A stretch of DNA of 64,000 nt from Cadophora sp. MPI-SDFR-AT-0126. Its lineage: Eukaryota; Ascomycota; Leotiomycetes; Helotiales; Ploettnerulaceae. The position numbers were made by a program, and so were the translations under genes. Under the pieces are notes generated by a model. The model searched no databases. It was not told the DNA's origin and saw nothing but the letters and a program-made list of their open reading frames with translations. The DNA lies in NCBI GenBank assembly GCA_020747065.1, contig JAGMVK010000012.1, positions 372,001 through 436,000 of the forward strand, read 5' to 3'. Shown here in pieces: positions 47,636 through 60,200 of this stretch. Within the stretch, counting starts at the first letter, position 1. Every line of letters begins with the position of its first letter.

Positions 47636-49290
47636 TCAAAGACCCTCTTCGCCGGCTTTGCAAAGTTTTATTTCTCTGCCCCATTCGGACTTGAGGACTT
47701 GTGAAGCGGTGATTCGACGAGATGGATTCGGGTCGAGAATTGAGTAGATGACATTGCGGCAGCGTGCCTGGTTTTGTTAGTTTTTTTCATGTATGGTCAA
47801 AAGCAGAAGGCTGAACATACCCGGTGCAACGATTCTATAGGAGCGTAACCCTCCTCGTCTCTGCGACCTTCTAGGTAGCGCTCGTAGAATTCGTCATCAT
47901 CCTTCTTTGCAACGCGCCAGAGGTGACGACCGGTTCGCATCGCCATATATATTACTCCAGTAGCCCAGACATCGACGGCTCGAGCGTCGAATTCCTTGTC
48001 GATATATTCCTCGGGGGCAATATAAGGTGCCGAACCGCAAAGTCCAGTGACCATGTGTGCGTCGGATTCCCAAGCCATTCTGAAGCATTCGCCATTACCG
48101 AAGTCGGTAATCTTGAGAGAGCCGTGGGTTGTAAGTAGAAGATTCTCGGGTTTCAAGTCTCGGTGTGCAACGCCCATCTCGTGCATGTATTCCACGCCTC
48201 GCATCATTTGCTTGAAGTAACAGTCGGCCTCCATTACCTCAAGCTTGCCCGCGGCGAGAACCAAAGTGTACAGGTCACCACCAGCGCAAAACTCCATAAC
48301 CTCGCAATAGTCTCCTTTCGAGTCTTGTAACAGGTCGAGGGTATGGATAACGTTCGGGTGGCGTAACGACGAAGATATACAGAACTCAGAGGTGAGCCGT
48401 TTGCTGTATTTCTTCTCATTCTCTTCTGGACGTCTTCGGAATTCTTTCACAGCATATAACTGTTCTCCATTTCCATTCTCGGACCTCTTGTGTGATATAC
48501 GAACAATTCCAAAGGCACCTCGTCCAACAATCTCTTGACATTTGCCGTATTTCTCCACCAAAGATGCAGTGGCGTTCGGACCACCCTTCTTCTCCGACAC
48601 CAAGCTATCCCGCTCGCTTTTGAGTTGATCGACCCAACTGGACATCAATGACAATTGTTGCTCCCCCTCGTGTGCATGTTCCGGGGCCTTTGTCTTTCCG
48701 CTTATAACATTGCGAAGCATGTCTGACAGCTTCTCCTGCCTCTTCGCGCTCTTGAGGTGGTGCTCATGGCCGCCTTTGACATCAGCATTGAGGACAAATC
48801 TCTGATATGCAGAGACTGTCCCCGCTGCCTTCTTATCCTTTGCAGGCGTCGTGGTGGGCTTGTCGGACTTCTCGGTTTTGGTAGATGCTTTATCGGTCGT
48901 GGATGACTTCCGTGAAGGAGGATTTGGTTTTTGTTCAGTTGTCGGTGTAGGCGGAGGCTTTGAAGTGCTATGACTTGCCGTAGATGGTTGAGAACTTATA
49001 CTGACTTCGGATCTTGTAGCATCTTTCGTGGAGAACATTCGAGTGAGACGCTTTGTCATTGACGGCTTCTCTGGCTGTGGTGCAGCAAGGGTCGTCAACT
49101 TTTGTGGCTCGGATGGTGGCGCAGCGTAGCCATTACCATTCAGGCTCTCAGTGCTGGGAACAGAGATTCCATTTTGTTTTACAGGCAGGGATTCTGGAGA
49201 GCCGACTCTCGATGACGTTTGAGACACTGCTGGTGATCCACGGAGTTTCTCCGCGATCAGGGAGTCCCTAGGAGTGGTGACGGTCGCCAT
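47636..49290 (-). CDS. Serine/threonine protein kinase of the SAT4/HAL5 (NPR1-related) family
   Basis: Two exons, 49290-47821 and 47767-47636, encode 533 aa up to TGA. The first 240 residues are Ser/Thr/Pro/Lys-rich and disordered. The kinase domain starts YGKCQEIVGRGAFGIVRISH (about residue 246). It carries AVKEFRRRPEENEKKYSKRL (catalytic Lys), VAHRDLKPENLLL near 375, ITDFGNGECF near 394, and a GSAPYIAPEEY activation segment. The DFGNGE form, the AVKEFR motif and the C-terminal PNPSRRITASQVLKSEW are typical of the fungal-specific NPR1/HAL5 group. Yeast SAT4/HAL4 and HAL5 stabilise potassium and nutrient transporters at the plasma membrane. The C-terminal exon follows a GTATGT donor at the codon for Arg490. 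The stop is UGA followed by C, and the frame stays open beyond it. Confidence 0.9.
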
Positions 49291-49883
49291 GGAAAGTTCT
49301 TTTTCTTGCGATTCTGCTTCCTCGGCGATGGGATGTCAGGACGTGACGGTCTGCCTGCGCTGCGCTCGGCTGGGTGGTAGCGCGGAATGTAAGAGCCAAG
49401 GCGTGCGGACAACGGCCGTCCTTTGTGTGAAGGAAGCTGGAGAGACCGAAGCGTGTCGCAGGGAGTCGCAGAGTGTGGAGAAGGAGAGGAGGAGGTCGAG
49501 AATGATGGAGGAGAGGAAGGTGAGCTGAGGTGAGGTGAGGAGAGGAGAGGAGTGAGGGCGTGAGTAAGGTGGTGGTGGTAGGAGGCAAACTCGCAAGAAA
49601 TGAATTTGGTGCGGTGCGGTGCGGTGGACGCCCGCTCGCTCGCTCGGTCGCTCGATATATGTATTATTAGGAGGCCAGGAGGGTCAGGTCGGCAACCAGC
49701 AGGGCAAAGAGAAGAGGGACCAAGCCAAGCTTATGTGATGCGACAGGACACGCTGTACCAGCACCAGTACAGTGCGGTATTAGCACCACAGGAGAGTGAG
49801 TATAAGTAATAGCTTGCAAGCCGGTATAAAAATAATAAAAAAAGCTGCCCGGAGCGAGTGAAGAAACGTTGCTTGACTGCCCT

Positions 49884-49918
49884 GTCAGTCAGTCAGTCAG
49901 TTAGTCAGTCAGACAGAC
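49884..49918. repeat. GTCA tandem repeat
   Basis: About eight slightly imperfect copies of GTCA, about 600 bp upstream of the SAT4/HAL5-family kinase start. Confidence 0.85.
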
Positions 49919-49976
49919 AAACACTCAGTGCCTGCGTGCCTTGCCCTGGCCTGGCCTGGACTGGTCTGTTTCTTCT

Positions 49977-50006
49977 CCCCTTCCCCTTCCCCTTCCCCTT
50001 CCCTTT
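49977..50006. repeat. CCCCTT tandem repeat
   Basis: Four to five copies of a C4T2 unit forming a pure pyrimidine tract upstream of the kinase gene. Confidence 0.85.
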
Positions 50007-53000
50007 TCTCCCCTCTGGCCGTTGGCGTGAACGCGGTACGTCTGTCGGTGGGCACTTGGTAGGCGCGATGAGCGAAACGGAAATTTGGTGAGGGATTTAT
50101 GAAATCGCCTTGCAGCAAGCAATGTACGAGTAGGTAGGTGTAGTGCCGGAGGTAGGAGGGAGGAAGCACTTGCTTGTGGAATCAACGCAGCAAGTCGCAG
50201 GCAAGGTAAAAGCTTCAAAAAGGCGTTTGCTTCTTTTGGTTGGTCCGGAGTAAATGCCAGATGAGATGAGAAAGAGATTGAGAGACGCTGCTGCACTGCA
50301 CTGGAATTATTATGATTATCAGTCAGCTTTATGGGCTGCTTAGAAAGTAGTCTATCTTCATGACCTCGCATCTTGCAATGGACTGAAAGGCGCCTCGTTG
50401 AAAAGTGGATTACGGCTTGTTTGGAATTTGATATCGTAATTTCCGAGAACGATTGTATAAAACATTGTCAAAAGTCAATTGGTGCTATTCATGTAGTAGT
50501 CTCAATGCCGGTACACGACTGTTATCTGTTCACCAGATACAGCACAGTATCTGACTTCCCATACGGGCATGCAGTCTCACGAACGAGCTACAGATCGTCC
50601 TACAAAAAAGTCGATGAAGCGAGCCACCATTATCTCGAAGCGGAATCTTTACCCAGGATATTTTGCCTCTCACACCGTAGTTTGACTCCGAGACGAACAC
50701 CTCTTGCATCAGGATGACCCTTCAGAGCTTTCCTATTGCTCGTGCCGGAAAGCCCACCATTCGCCCACTGTTTATCCATGGGGGAAACATCCGCCCGGTT
50801 TCCGTCTATATATACTCCAGACGATCAGAAAAGCTTCATGCTCTTCATTGCTGCCGTCGTCAAACGAGGCGCAGTAAGTCGCAGAGAAGTTCAAATCGAT
50901 TCGAGTTGAGTCAAATCATGTCAGAGCTAGAGTTCGAGCTTGACTCAGATATCTCTCACAGGCCCTTGGCATCACCTTCGGCCAATCTTGCATGCTGCGG
51001 TGCAACGGCTTGGTGAGTTGTACTTGCACAATCAATCTCCCGAGCTCTCTCAACTCCTTTTACTATGAGGGACTTGATAGCATCGAAAAGATATCATTTT
51101 GATATCATGTTGCTCTCTGGCCACTGAGATGTCTCCCTTTGTGCAACCTCCCTCAATTGAGGCTTCTGATTTGGCAATGGATGAAGTTGTAACTGCAACC
51201 CCTATCTGCGCAGCAGAACACGCGCATCGCATCCATACTGGCGAGCTGTGTTTACATGTACAGCAACACCCTCCTCCTCTGGTAGACCCTGCTGTGCAAT
51301 GTGAAATATGTCTGTAATTATCCACAATATGTTAGTGCCAATTCTGTAGGACTTGCCGGTCTACTGTCCTTGGCATGGTTCCCAACCTACATGTTCCGAG
51401 ATGATATCAGAATTTGATGATGGTTGCTTACGGATACTTGGTAGAAGTTTCCTATCTCAGGTCAAGGGTTGTCCTATCATATCAAGAGCAACATGCTGCG
51501 CTCAGCTCAATGGCCACCGAGCCTGTCCCCTACGTCACTGAGCCTTTCCTCCTGCACGGCAACCCGAAGATCACCGCTGTCAGTGTCACCGTCTTGCCAG
51601 TCGGCACGAACCATATCATCGACAATACTGTTGTAACTCTGCACAGCAGGAAACTGCCGGGATATTTGAAGAACTTTCCTTCTGCCGTCATACCTCGTTA
51701 TCACAAGCAAATTTCGGAACGATGTCTTGATCTGCTTGAGCCATTGAGCGGCATAATAGCTAATGCCGCAACGGCTCCAAGCTTCACGAAGACCACGCTG
51801 GATTGAACTGGTCTCTCGTCTCTCATTATTGACTAACTTTCCCCGGCCACATTCCGTTCTGTTCTGTCCTGTTCGTAACATATCATCTCCCGAAATCGCA
51901 CTAACGTTCCAGCTCTCATGCACATCACCAGGATCCTTCGATCGTACGTTGAACAGCTCAGCAAACAAGCACTTCATTGGATGAGAAAGTTGCTCTCCGG
52001 GGAGGGGCAGTCGCAAAAGGAGGGGTACCAGTTTCGTTACCACACCACTGGAACAATGTTCCGCTGCCTCTCCCACTAATTGGCATCAACTACTGGTGGC
52101 CCTTCTCTTCTCCCTACAGCCGTCCATCTGTCTGTCTGGCTCGCGGTCACAACTTCAAGCCAAAATGCAAGCCAGACTGCACGTCGCTGAGGTATTATTG
52201 CACCATTCAATCACGCACTTGTGTTACGCATGAGTTGTGACGGCTTGCATCTCGCACTCTCCTACTCACCTACTTTCTGTCCTGTCTGCTCTAGCTGCTC
52301 TGCTCTACCCTCTTCCTCGCGTTATGGGCCCGCCATCCGCTATCCGCGGATTCCACTTTCGACACTTTCCCTCCCCAGCCAAATGAGGACATTTGGGGCG
52401 CAAAATACGAACATACGAATCCATTCTAGGTACTTCGTTCCTCCATACGACAACGGAAAAATCCCCAACTAATTATCGTCTTCACCGCTTCGAAACGCGC
52501 TTGTACCTTAGCTGACAAATTCCATCCACCACCTCAAGCTCCGATCCGGTCCTCCTAGTCTACTCCACGATCCTCTGTGCGAGGTGTGTGCCAACACCAG
52601 AGAAGCATCTCGGCTATGACTGGGCACTTCGGGTAATGGTTAGGAGGCCAGAACCGGCTCAAGCAAAAGCTTGTTTACGCCTTCACACGAGACACACTAC
52701 ACCACTTTTTGAGGGTACGAGCTCCTCCATACTATCAAAAAATGGCTGGATTCTGGTCCAATCAAGTCTTTCTCTACGTAATAGTATTGGAAAATTCTGT
52801 GATCTCTTTCCAAAGAAGAAGAGAGGCAAAGCTAGGCAAATGTACGGAAATTAATTTCTCGTTTTTCTTCCTGGCACCTGGGTTGGAATTTGATAATTTC
52901 CCAATTTTTACAGAATTTTTTCTCAACATTGCCCATGTTCTTTCCACAGCTTGCTGGATCAGAGAGTCCCGAGCACGTTCCACTTCTATTCTTCTCTTTG

Positions 53001-54106
53001 GCTTCCGACCAATACACTGCGTGTGGAGAGTCGAAACTCGTGCACCAAGTCTTTTCTGTCAAACGGAAGAGCTGTCTCCGGGAAATATCCAGACTCAGAC
53101 GAAATGGACAAGGTTAACCTCGGCCCAGTCTGTCGGCTCGCCTCAGCTGAGCTTCAGCCCTATGAGCGATGCCAATCCCTTGGTCGTGTAAGCTTTCCTG
53201 TGCGCACTGCTCATATCTGTGATAGCGGGATGTAAAACACAATTGATCGTGCCATTCAATTCTCCAGTTTCTGGAGTTAATCTGTTCTACTGAAATCATT
53301 CGACTCTCCAGAGACCTCACCTTGCTGAGTAGTTCAGTGGTGGGTTGAGGCAAAATCTCTGCGGTAGACTTGCCACAAGCCATTTGAAGCTTGAGGCTGC
53401 AGTACAAGTGACTAAGACTCCACTACCATTCAATTTCTCAACTCCAATTGATAGCAAGCAAGGACGTCAAATTTAAACTTCGACACCCAGATGTCCTCAA
53501 TACTAGACTATCAATCAAGCTTATCCGAGATTGCCGGTGTAAAATGTCCAACCTGGGAATTTGATCATCCATACATGCCTATGTGCAACGCATAAGGAGA
53601 CAGCAGAATCCTCACGATCTTTCTCTTGCGAACGATACTCGCGGGACGGGTGTTGTATTGCAGATAAAATGCCGTTTCTTGATTCTGTTAGATCTTACTT
53701 GACATTTCTCCGTTGTGTTGAATTACTTCAAGAAGTGGACAAGAGGAAGTGGACTCGCTAGATAAAGGGGTAACCATGGATGTCACCGCCCTAAGCGAGC
53801 TTGTATTTTTGATATCTACTCACTTTCTTCAGGTTCCAATTTTGCCTGACTTTGTCGTTCGGCTTAGGCACTCCCTGGGCATTACAGTGCCTGGCTAAGG
53901 TACCTCACACTTATGTCGATGGAGAAGGTTTCCCAGTACAAGGCTTCGATCACACAGGCTTTAAAAGAGACGTGTAATATCCAATCCCATATATTCATTC
54001 GCATCCATTCTCAATATTTACAAGGAAATTTTCCGTACTCAATTTCGATCTCTTTTTAGCAGCTCCAAACCGATCAACTCTTAACGAGAGAAGAGAGACA
54101 AGTACC

Positions 54107-56092
54107 TTACAAGGCGGCGAGTATAGCGTTGTAAGCAGCCTTTGGTGAATAATTTGCGTCGAAAAGCAGAGGGTTATTGCTTGCTCTCCAAGAATCCTAC
54201 GTGGTGGATTAGCTGGATATCCTTGTCACGGAGGACATGCCATGAAGCGAGAGGACGTAGGATGTCAACTTACTGGATCACGAACACCCCACACAGTGAT
54301 ACCAACACATTTAGCCAGGTTCAGACAAGCGTTGGTGACCTATTCCTCATCAGCATGTGCACATCACAGTGTGTTCCAAGCGAGGGCTTGAGCGAAAGGG
54401 ATGAGCATCACTTACAGCAACATAATCACTCGAAGCTGCCCCCACGATATCTAATTCCGTGACGGCCACCTCAGACACTCCTGAAGCAGCCAGAGCGGAA
54501 AGGGCACCTGCTGCTGCAGAGCCCTGGCCGGCTTGGAGATGACCTTGCGAACCGATACCATCGATGGGCACGCCTGCTGCGATCCATTTCTTGACGTGGG
54601 CTACCATGCCGGTAGTCACCTTTGCGTAGGTTGCAGAATCGAGACTGCGTTTTTCGTTAGATTTGGGACATGGAGGGGTTGAAGGGTTATGGAGAAATCC
54701 GAGGAGGAATGTATGAAGACGTACTTGTAGTCGTTGATGTACAACTTCGCGGTTGGGTCTGCTTGTTTCGCAGCTGCGAAGGCGATATTGATGAATGACT
54801 CGCCCAGAACGTTGTAGAAGACTGAGGTACGCATGGATCCATCTGGGAGCTCAGGTCAGCATTTTCTCTCTCAGCTGAAATTCTTGCGGATCGGGGCCGC
54901 CAAGCTCCGTTCGAAGAAATGTAAAGAGCAGGGAAAGAGTCAATTATGAAATCGTGTTTCGGCATACCTTCATTGAAGACTTCGTTGACAACGTCCTAAC
55001 AGCATCGTCAGATCAAGCTTCATTCCACCTCGCTAAGGACTTTTCCAGTCTTACCCAAGCGTAGATCTTTCCCTTGTACCGACCAGCCTCGGTTGCAATA
55101 TGGTTCTGCAAGACTTGCGTCAAAGTAGCAGCGTTGGCAATATTGCTGACCCAACTAGGGAGTTGCGAATGCCAACCTGAAAGCAGTCAGTGAAATGGAA
55201 ATACTCCTGAGTGGACAGAACTTACAGAGAGTGTGTCCACGGATCAACTTCTTGTTTGTCACGGCCCAGTTGACCTTCACACAGATGTCAGTGCAACCTT
55301 TTCAGATGAACACACAGATGTGACATACCAAGTAATCAGCCTGCGAGAAAGTAAACGAATTCTGAGTATCTAGGTCCACTTTAGTATCATTTTGTCCCAC
55401 ACATTGATACAGCACACTTACTCTCAGTAGCATCCCACTTCATACTATTCTCAGGCGTAACCTGCCCAAAGTCGGCCTGGATGATCGCAGCATTACTACC
55501 AGTAGTAAGACGTCCCTGGTCAGTCGCAACACCGAAGTATTTCTTGCCGCGAGCTCGGAATTTGACATCAATACTATTGGCTCCGCCTGTACTGGATCCT
55601 GCATTGCCTGGACCAGTACCCGGCGACGTGGTTGGTGTCGAGGTGCTGGCTGCAGATGTACTGGTCGTTGTGATGAGAGTTGTAGGTTTGGATGTTGTCG
55701 TCGTGGTCACGACTGCGGTACCTGGGACGCATTGCGAGTAATCTGGTGGAGAGTTAGTTCGCATGAAATATTTGGGTTGGCTCGACATCGAGAGACTCGA
55801 ACAGTGTGATTGGACTAAACTGACAGTCGCTATCAACGGATATGATTAGCTATGCTCGTACAAAGGGGAAGAGTGAGAACTCACTTGGAGTATTTGCAGA
55901 CATAGCCAGATACACAAGTTGTGGCTCCTGTCCAGCCTATACCGCCACCTAAGATACAATATCAGTTCTACTCTTACCACAATCTCTCAAAAACAAAAAC
56001 TTACATTGAGTCCAAGCACCACCCTGCCCTTGAGCAATCTCGATATTGCTCAGCAAGACAGCCACGGCTGCGAGGTTCTTGAAGTTAAGCAT
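54107..56092 (-). CDS. Secreted endo-1,4-beta-xylanase, GH10 with N-terminal CBM1
   Basis: Twelve exons encode 406 aa: 56092-56005, 55948-55885, 55829-55825, 55742-55422, 55369-55329, 55274-55226, 55176-55055, 54995-54968, 54842-54725, 54644-54416, 54339-54274 and 54196-54107. A signal peptide (about residues 1-22) is followed by a CBM1 cellulose-binding module, AWTQCGGIGWTG then GYVCKYSNDYYSQC, with four cysteines. A Thr/Ser linker comes next, then the GH10 barrel. Diagnostic motifs are [35 protein letters not shown] with acid/base Glu235, and VTELDI with nucleophile Glu342. The enzyme cleaves internal beta-1,4 bonds of xylan outside the cell. Exon 3 is a 5-nt micro-exon (CGACT), needed to recover the canonical NDYYSQC. 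Such genes are usually induced by xylan and glucose-repressed. Confidence 0.92.
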
Positions 56093-57255
56093 GTTGACCT
56101 TCACTTTGAAAACTTTGAAAAGATATACAGCGTAGAAAAGTTCAGACAATAAGTGAACACCAAGAGACAAAGTAGTTAAGTCAAAGTCAAACGGAGAAAA
56201 ACCGCATACTTGACGTTCTCTTATACAAACCCAGATGAGGATCAACAACTCGCCAAGTCCTTCCCCTGACCACTCCACAACCCCAGAAAGTCCACCACCA
56301 AAGGCTCAAGAACTCAGCCTGAATACCCTACTCATCCCATCTCTCATCTCCTCATTCAGACACACGAAAGTCGTCCTTAAATCCTGTTATGATTTGCCAT
56401 CTCCGACGAAGCAAACAAGGATACCATACCCTACCTACAAGCGGTCCAGTCCACGCTCGTCGATCCGACAACCGACAAGGCACGCACCGAGAATAGACAC
56501 CTAGAACTACCTCTCCCATTTGCCTAAATCATCTCCCGCCTACTCCGTTCCCCAAAATCCAGATCTCATGATCTAATCGCCATCTCTCGTCAATCAATTT
56601 TGCCGGAAATACACGTTGTCTAGCGCTTTTGAAATCCGGGGAGGGGAGGCGAGACGGGGATGTTGAAACATTGTTCCGTTCCCCAACTCCCCTTGTATCT
56701 CGCTTCCGCATAATATTTATTGCATGCTTTTCCTTGATTGATCAAGGCAAAGCTTGTTGTGATGGGCATTTTGTTTTGCTCGGGAGTGCAAGGTAGGACG
56801 AGCGGATCGCTGCCGAATATCCATTCAGCCTGATGTTGTAGTACAGGGAACAGTGACCCTGAGTCGGGACTGAGGCCGAGGATCGTTTCTGGTCCCTGGA
56901 ATATGTACTCCGCGTGAGGGGAGATGTAGCCTTGTCACCCCGCTGTTCTCTTGAGATGGTATGCAGGCTCGGATGTTAAGGGCCCGCTGAGAAAGAACCT
57001 TAATGGAACGAAATTCAAAAATGAGATTCACAAGAAGCAGCCATAAGTCTGCGCATTTCCACTTGGGAGGGCATTAGAGGCAGTTCGCCAAAATCTGACA
57101 ATTTAACTCGTGCTGTCTGGAAGTGTAGAGTCAAGTCTACTGCTTCTGAATTTCGCTCATCGATGTGACGTCGCAACCGCTCCCGAAAATATTACACTTT
57201 TACTCCGTCCTGGCATCATCTCCTCGTCTAATATCCGTCGTTACATCGTTCCAAA
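56093..57255. other. Xylanase promoter region and CSE1 3' flank
   Basis: About 1.2 kb. No gene is seen. The xylanase promoter should occupy 56093 to about 56900. Confidence 0.55.
56281..56319 (-). promoter_or_regulatory. Candidate CreA and XlnR sites upstream of the xylanase
   Basis: On the minus strand, CTGGGG at 56286-56281 fits the CreA consensus SYGGRG, and GGCTGA at 56319-56314 fits the relaxed XlnR/Xyr1 consensus GGCTRR. Both lie 190-227 bp upstream of the xylanase start. Such short words occur often by chance, so this is only suggestive. Confidence 0.25.
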
Positions 57256-60200
57256 CTATCTCATGTATGATAGTAATACCCCCTTTGCTTCCGGTGTCAG
57301 TCTCTCATTCACGTATCCACCAATTGCGCCTCCGTGTTTAGCGTCAGCTGTCTTGAGATATGACCCTACCCAAGACTTGACGTCTGACACCTCTGGCCAC
57401 TCATCTCGTGGCACCTTCTTGCATGTATTGAGTGGTGTGAAGCCGACTCCAAAGCTCAGATCGTCCACGTCAACCTCCACGACAACATCATCGGCTGTCA
57501 CTGGGATCGGAGGATTCTCTAGCAGTTTCAGCAATGCCTCGCAAGTCTTTCCCCAACCTTTCTGATACTTCACGGCAAAGGCCTGCGAATCTGCCAGTGT
57601 CTTTGTCAATGAGACAACTGCCAGCTTACGATCGAGTGGCCGAGCAAGCTGCTGTGTTGTAGGAAGGATAATCGTGAGGTAAACTGGAACATAAACACCA
57701 TCCTGGACCGCATCAGAGTTCTTGATGAAGAAATCTGCACCTAAACCAGACTGATCACGAGACGAGATGAGATGATAGAATCGTACAAAGCGCTGCTTGA
57801 ACTTTTCTGGCGGGTTACCGTTGAGTCGAGTAAAGAGTATGGTGAGGATCGTTGGGAAGTATTGCTCTAGAGCAGCCCTGTGACAATATTAGTCATTGTT
57901 CATAGATGAATTGAAGTGAAACTTACACGTCACACGAAGCGATGACAGCCTCCAAGACGTCGAAGCCATAAAGCTCGGTCCTGGCTTTGCCTGCCATGAG
58001 CTTCTGGAAGATTCCCAAAATCGGCTCGACCTGGTTTTGTGCCACGATGTCTGCAGCAGCTCTTGGAATGATCGAAGAGAGCAAGCGAGCTAAAGCCGGC
58101 ACATTACCTCTTGATTCCCACAGCGCAGGTGAGAGTACTGGGGTAATCAAAGCCTTGTAGAAATCAGAAAGAGGTCCATGTGGACGGGCTTCGAGAAGAG
58201 CAGCAAACAGTTGGAAGACGTATGGCATAAATTCTGGAGCTGAGTTAGCACGAAGTTGGAAAAAGCGGAGTATCTTACCTTGGACATCGTTCGAGAGAAC
58301 ACCGGCGAACGGAGGATACAGGAGCTCCTCGAGCTTCTCCGGCATCGAAGGAGCAGAGTATCTGACAAGTGCGCCCATTGCCTCGAAATGGTAGTAGTAA
58401 AAGCGAGGGTTGCTAGGGTTCTGAGCGATAATTCCAGTGATTGTGATCAAATGCTTAAGGATGTCGTCCACAATAGGTAGCACACCATCTCGAATGACAA
58501 TTAAGACTCTCATCACGCATCTCATCAGGAATTCGTTCTCTTGAATCTTTTCTGGCGCAGAGTCCTTCTCAATCAACTGGAACAAATGTTCCAACAGATC
58601 CTTTGCGAAGGGAGCAACCTCATCCTTGCCAAAAATGTGCTGGCCGGCGTCGTTGGTGAGGAAAAGAACACGCTCAACAGCGATCGCAGCATATGTGTAG
58701 ACGACGTAGTTGGATGATGCCAAATTCTTGACCAGAGGGGGAAATGCGGCAGTCCATTGTTCTCTAGTCAGCTGACTACGGAAAGTGTACAGAAACTTGA
58801 TGGCATCGACTTTTAAGATTGGCTCTACGCCGGTGTCGGCAATCAGATCGTTCGCAATGTTGTTCTGGAAGAACTCGACCACATTGACCAGAGAATTGGT
58901 GGTCTTTACGCCGTGATTTGCAGTGATGCTACCTTTGGCAGCAATGGACGAGAACAGGTACACTGCGGTATCTTTGGACTTCCATTCCTCGCTTGGGTTC
59001 TTGGAGAAGCTTTCCAGGTAGTGTTGGATATAACGTCCAACAACACTTGTGACAATTCCCTCGAACTTGTCCAGAAGCTTCCGCAGGAAATCAGTGGCTG
59101 CTCTTCGTCGCGTGTCGGCATCAGAACCCTCCAGGTCTCGTCGAATATATTCGATGGGCTCGTCTTCAAACTGCTCAATATCGGACTCTCGCAGACTGAC
59201 GTTCGGAAGGATGACTTTCTCCACGACTTGTCCCAAGATATCGTTGTTATTGAAGTTTTGGGCGTGGGTATCAATACTTGCAACAGCTGTGAGGAAATGC
59301 AATGCTTTGCTCACAAGGATGTCATATTTGGTCTCCGGGCCGATAGTCGTCAGTAAGTTCCAAGTACTAGTGATGAATGGCTTGCACAGCTCTCCAAAAG
59401 CATCCTCATACTTCTGCATGTAAAGAGTCATGACCTCACAGATTCCAGCTTTGACAAACTCTAAAGGTCCAGATTCCGAATCTTCGTCCGTAGCCAGTAG
59501 TGGATTCTCGTACGTGAGGTATTTGTGGAGCATGGATGTGACTTCGGCGAGATTCTCTTCGAAGATAGGAGGAAGATCTTGGGATGAGAGATCGTAGAAT
59601 AGCTTGACTAGAAGATTCATGACCTCCACATATTGCTTCAACACATCTTTGTTGTCTTTATTCGCCTCAATCTGACTATCGGTGCTCTATATCCACAAAT
59701 TAGCTAGAGCTCCTGATGACGGGCGAGTGTGGGGTCATACCGCAAGTAATTGGACAAATGGTGAACCGAACTTTCCGAGGACATGATTGATTTCAGTGTA
59801 TAGATCGTCGGACGCAAAGAGTGGCCGCCATCTCTTGAATATCGAGTGTGCAACTTCCAAGACTCCAATGTTGACTTTCGGATTATCCGGCGTCAGGCGA
59901 GAGACCAGGTCCTATAGTCGTTCAGCACAACTCAACCATCGATAATCACTGCCAAAAACTCACGTCCACCAATGTATCCCATCTAGTCCAAAAGTCGGAA
60001 TCTGCAATCAGACTGATCGTCTCTCCAAGTTGCGACTGTATGCTGGCAGGTACCGCGATCATCAAGCCGATCAACTCCTTCTTGATAGTCGTAACCTCAT
60101 TCTCTGGAAGCTTGTAATTTCCGTCCTCGTCCTATCACCCCAGCATCAGTATTGACTTCTGCAGACAGAATTTGTGACACCTACCACCCAGTTGAATTTG

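Larger units (their letters stand above)
49291..54106. other. Long gene-poor region
   Basis: About 4.8 kb with no gene I can support. It lies upstream of the kinase and downstream of the xylanase. Simple repeats mark the kinase side: GTCA repeats at about 49884-49918 and CCCCTT repeats at about 49977-50006, likely in the promoter or leader. A 189-codon open frame at 51507-52076 (minus) and several 100-160-codon frames overlap one another in other frames and lack domain features. A short minus-strand stretch near 53290-53390, ending TTELLSKVRSLESRMISVEQ, looks like a coiled coil but has no supporting exon structure. Confidence 0.5.

Noticed and set aside
51507..52076. 189-codon open frame on the minus strand
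   Set aside because: Overlaps another long open frame on the plus strand, has no recognisable domain, signal peptide or splice structure, and its composition looks like chance.
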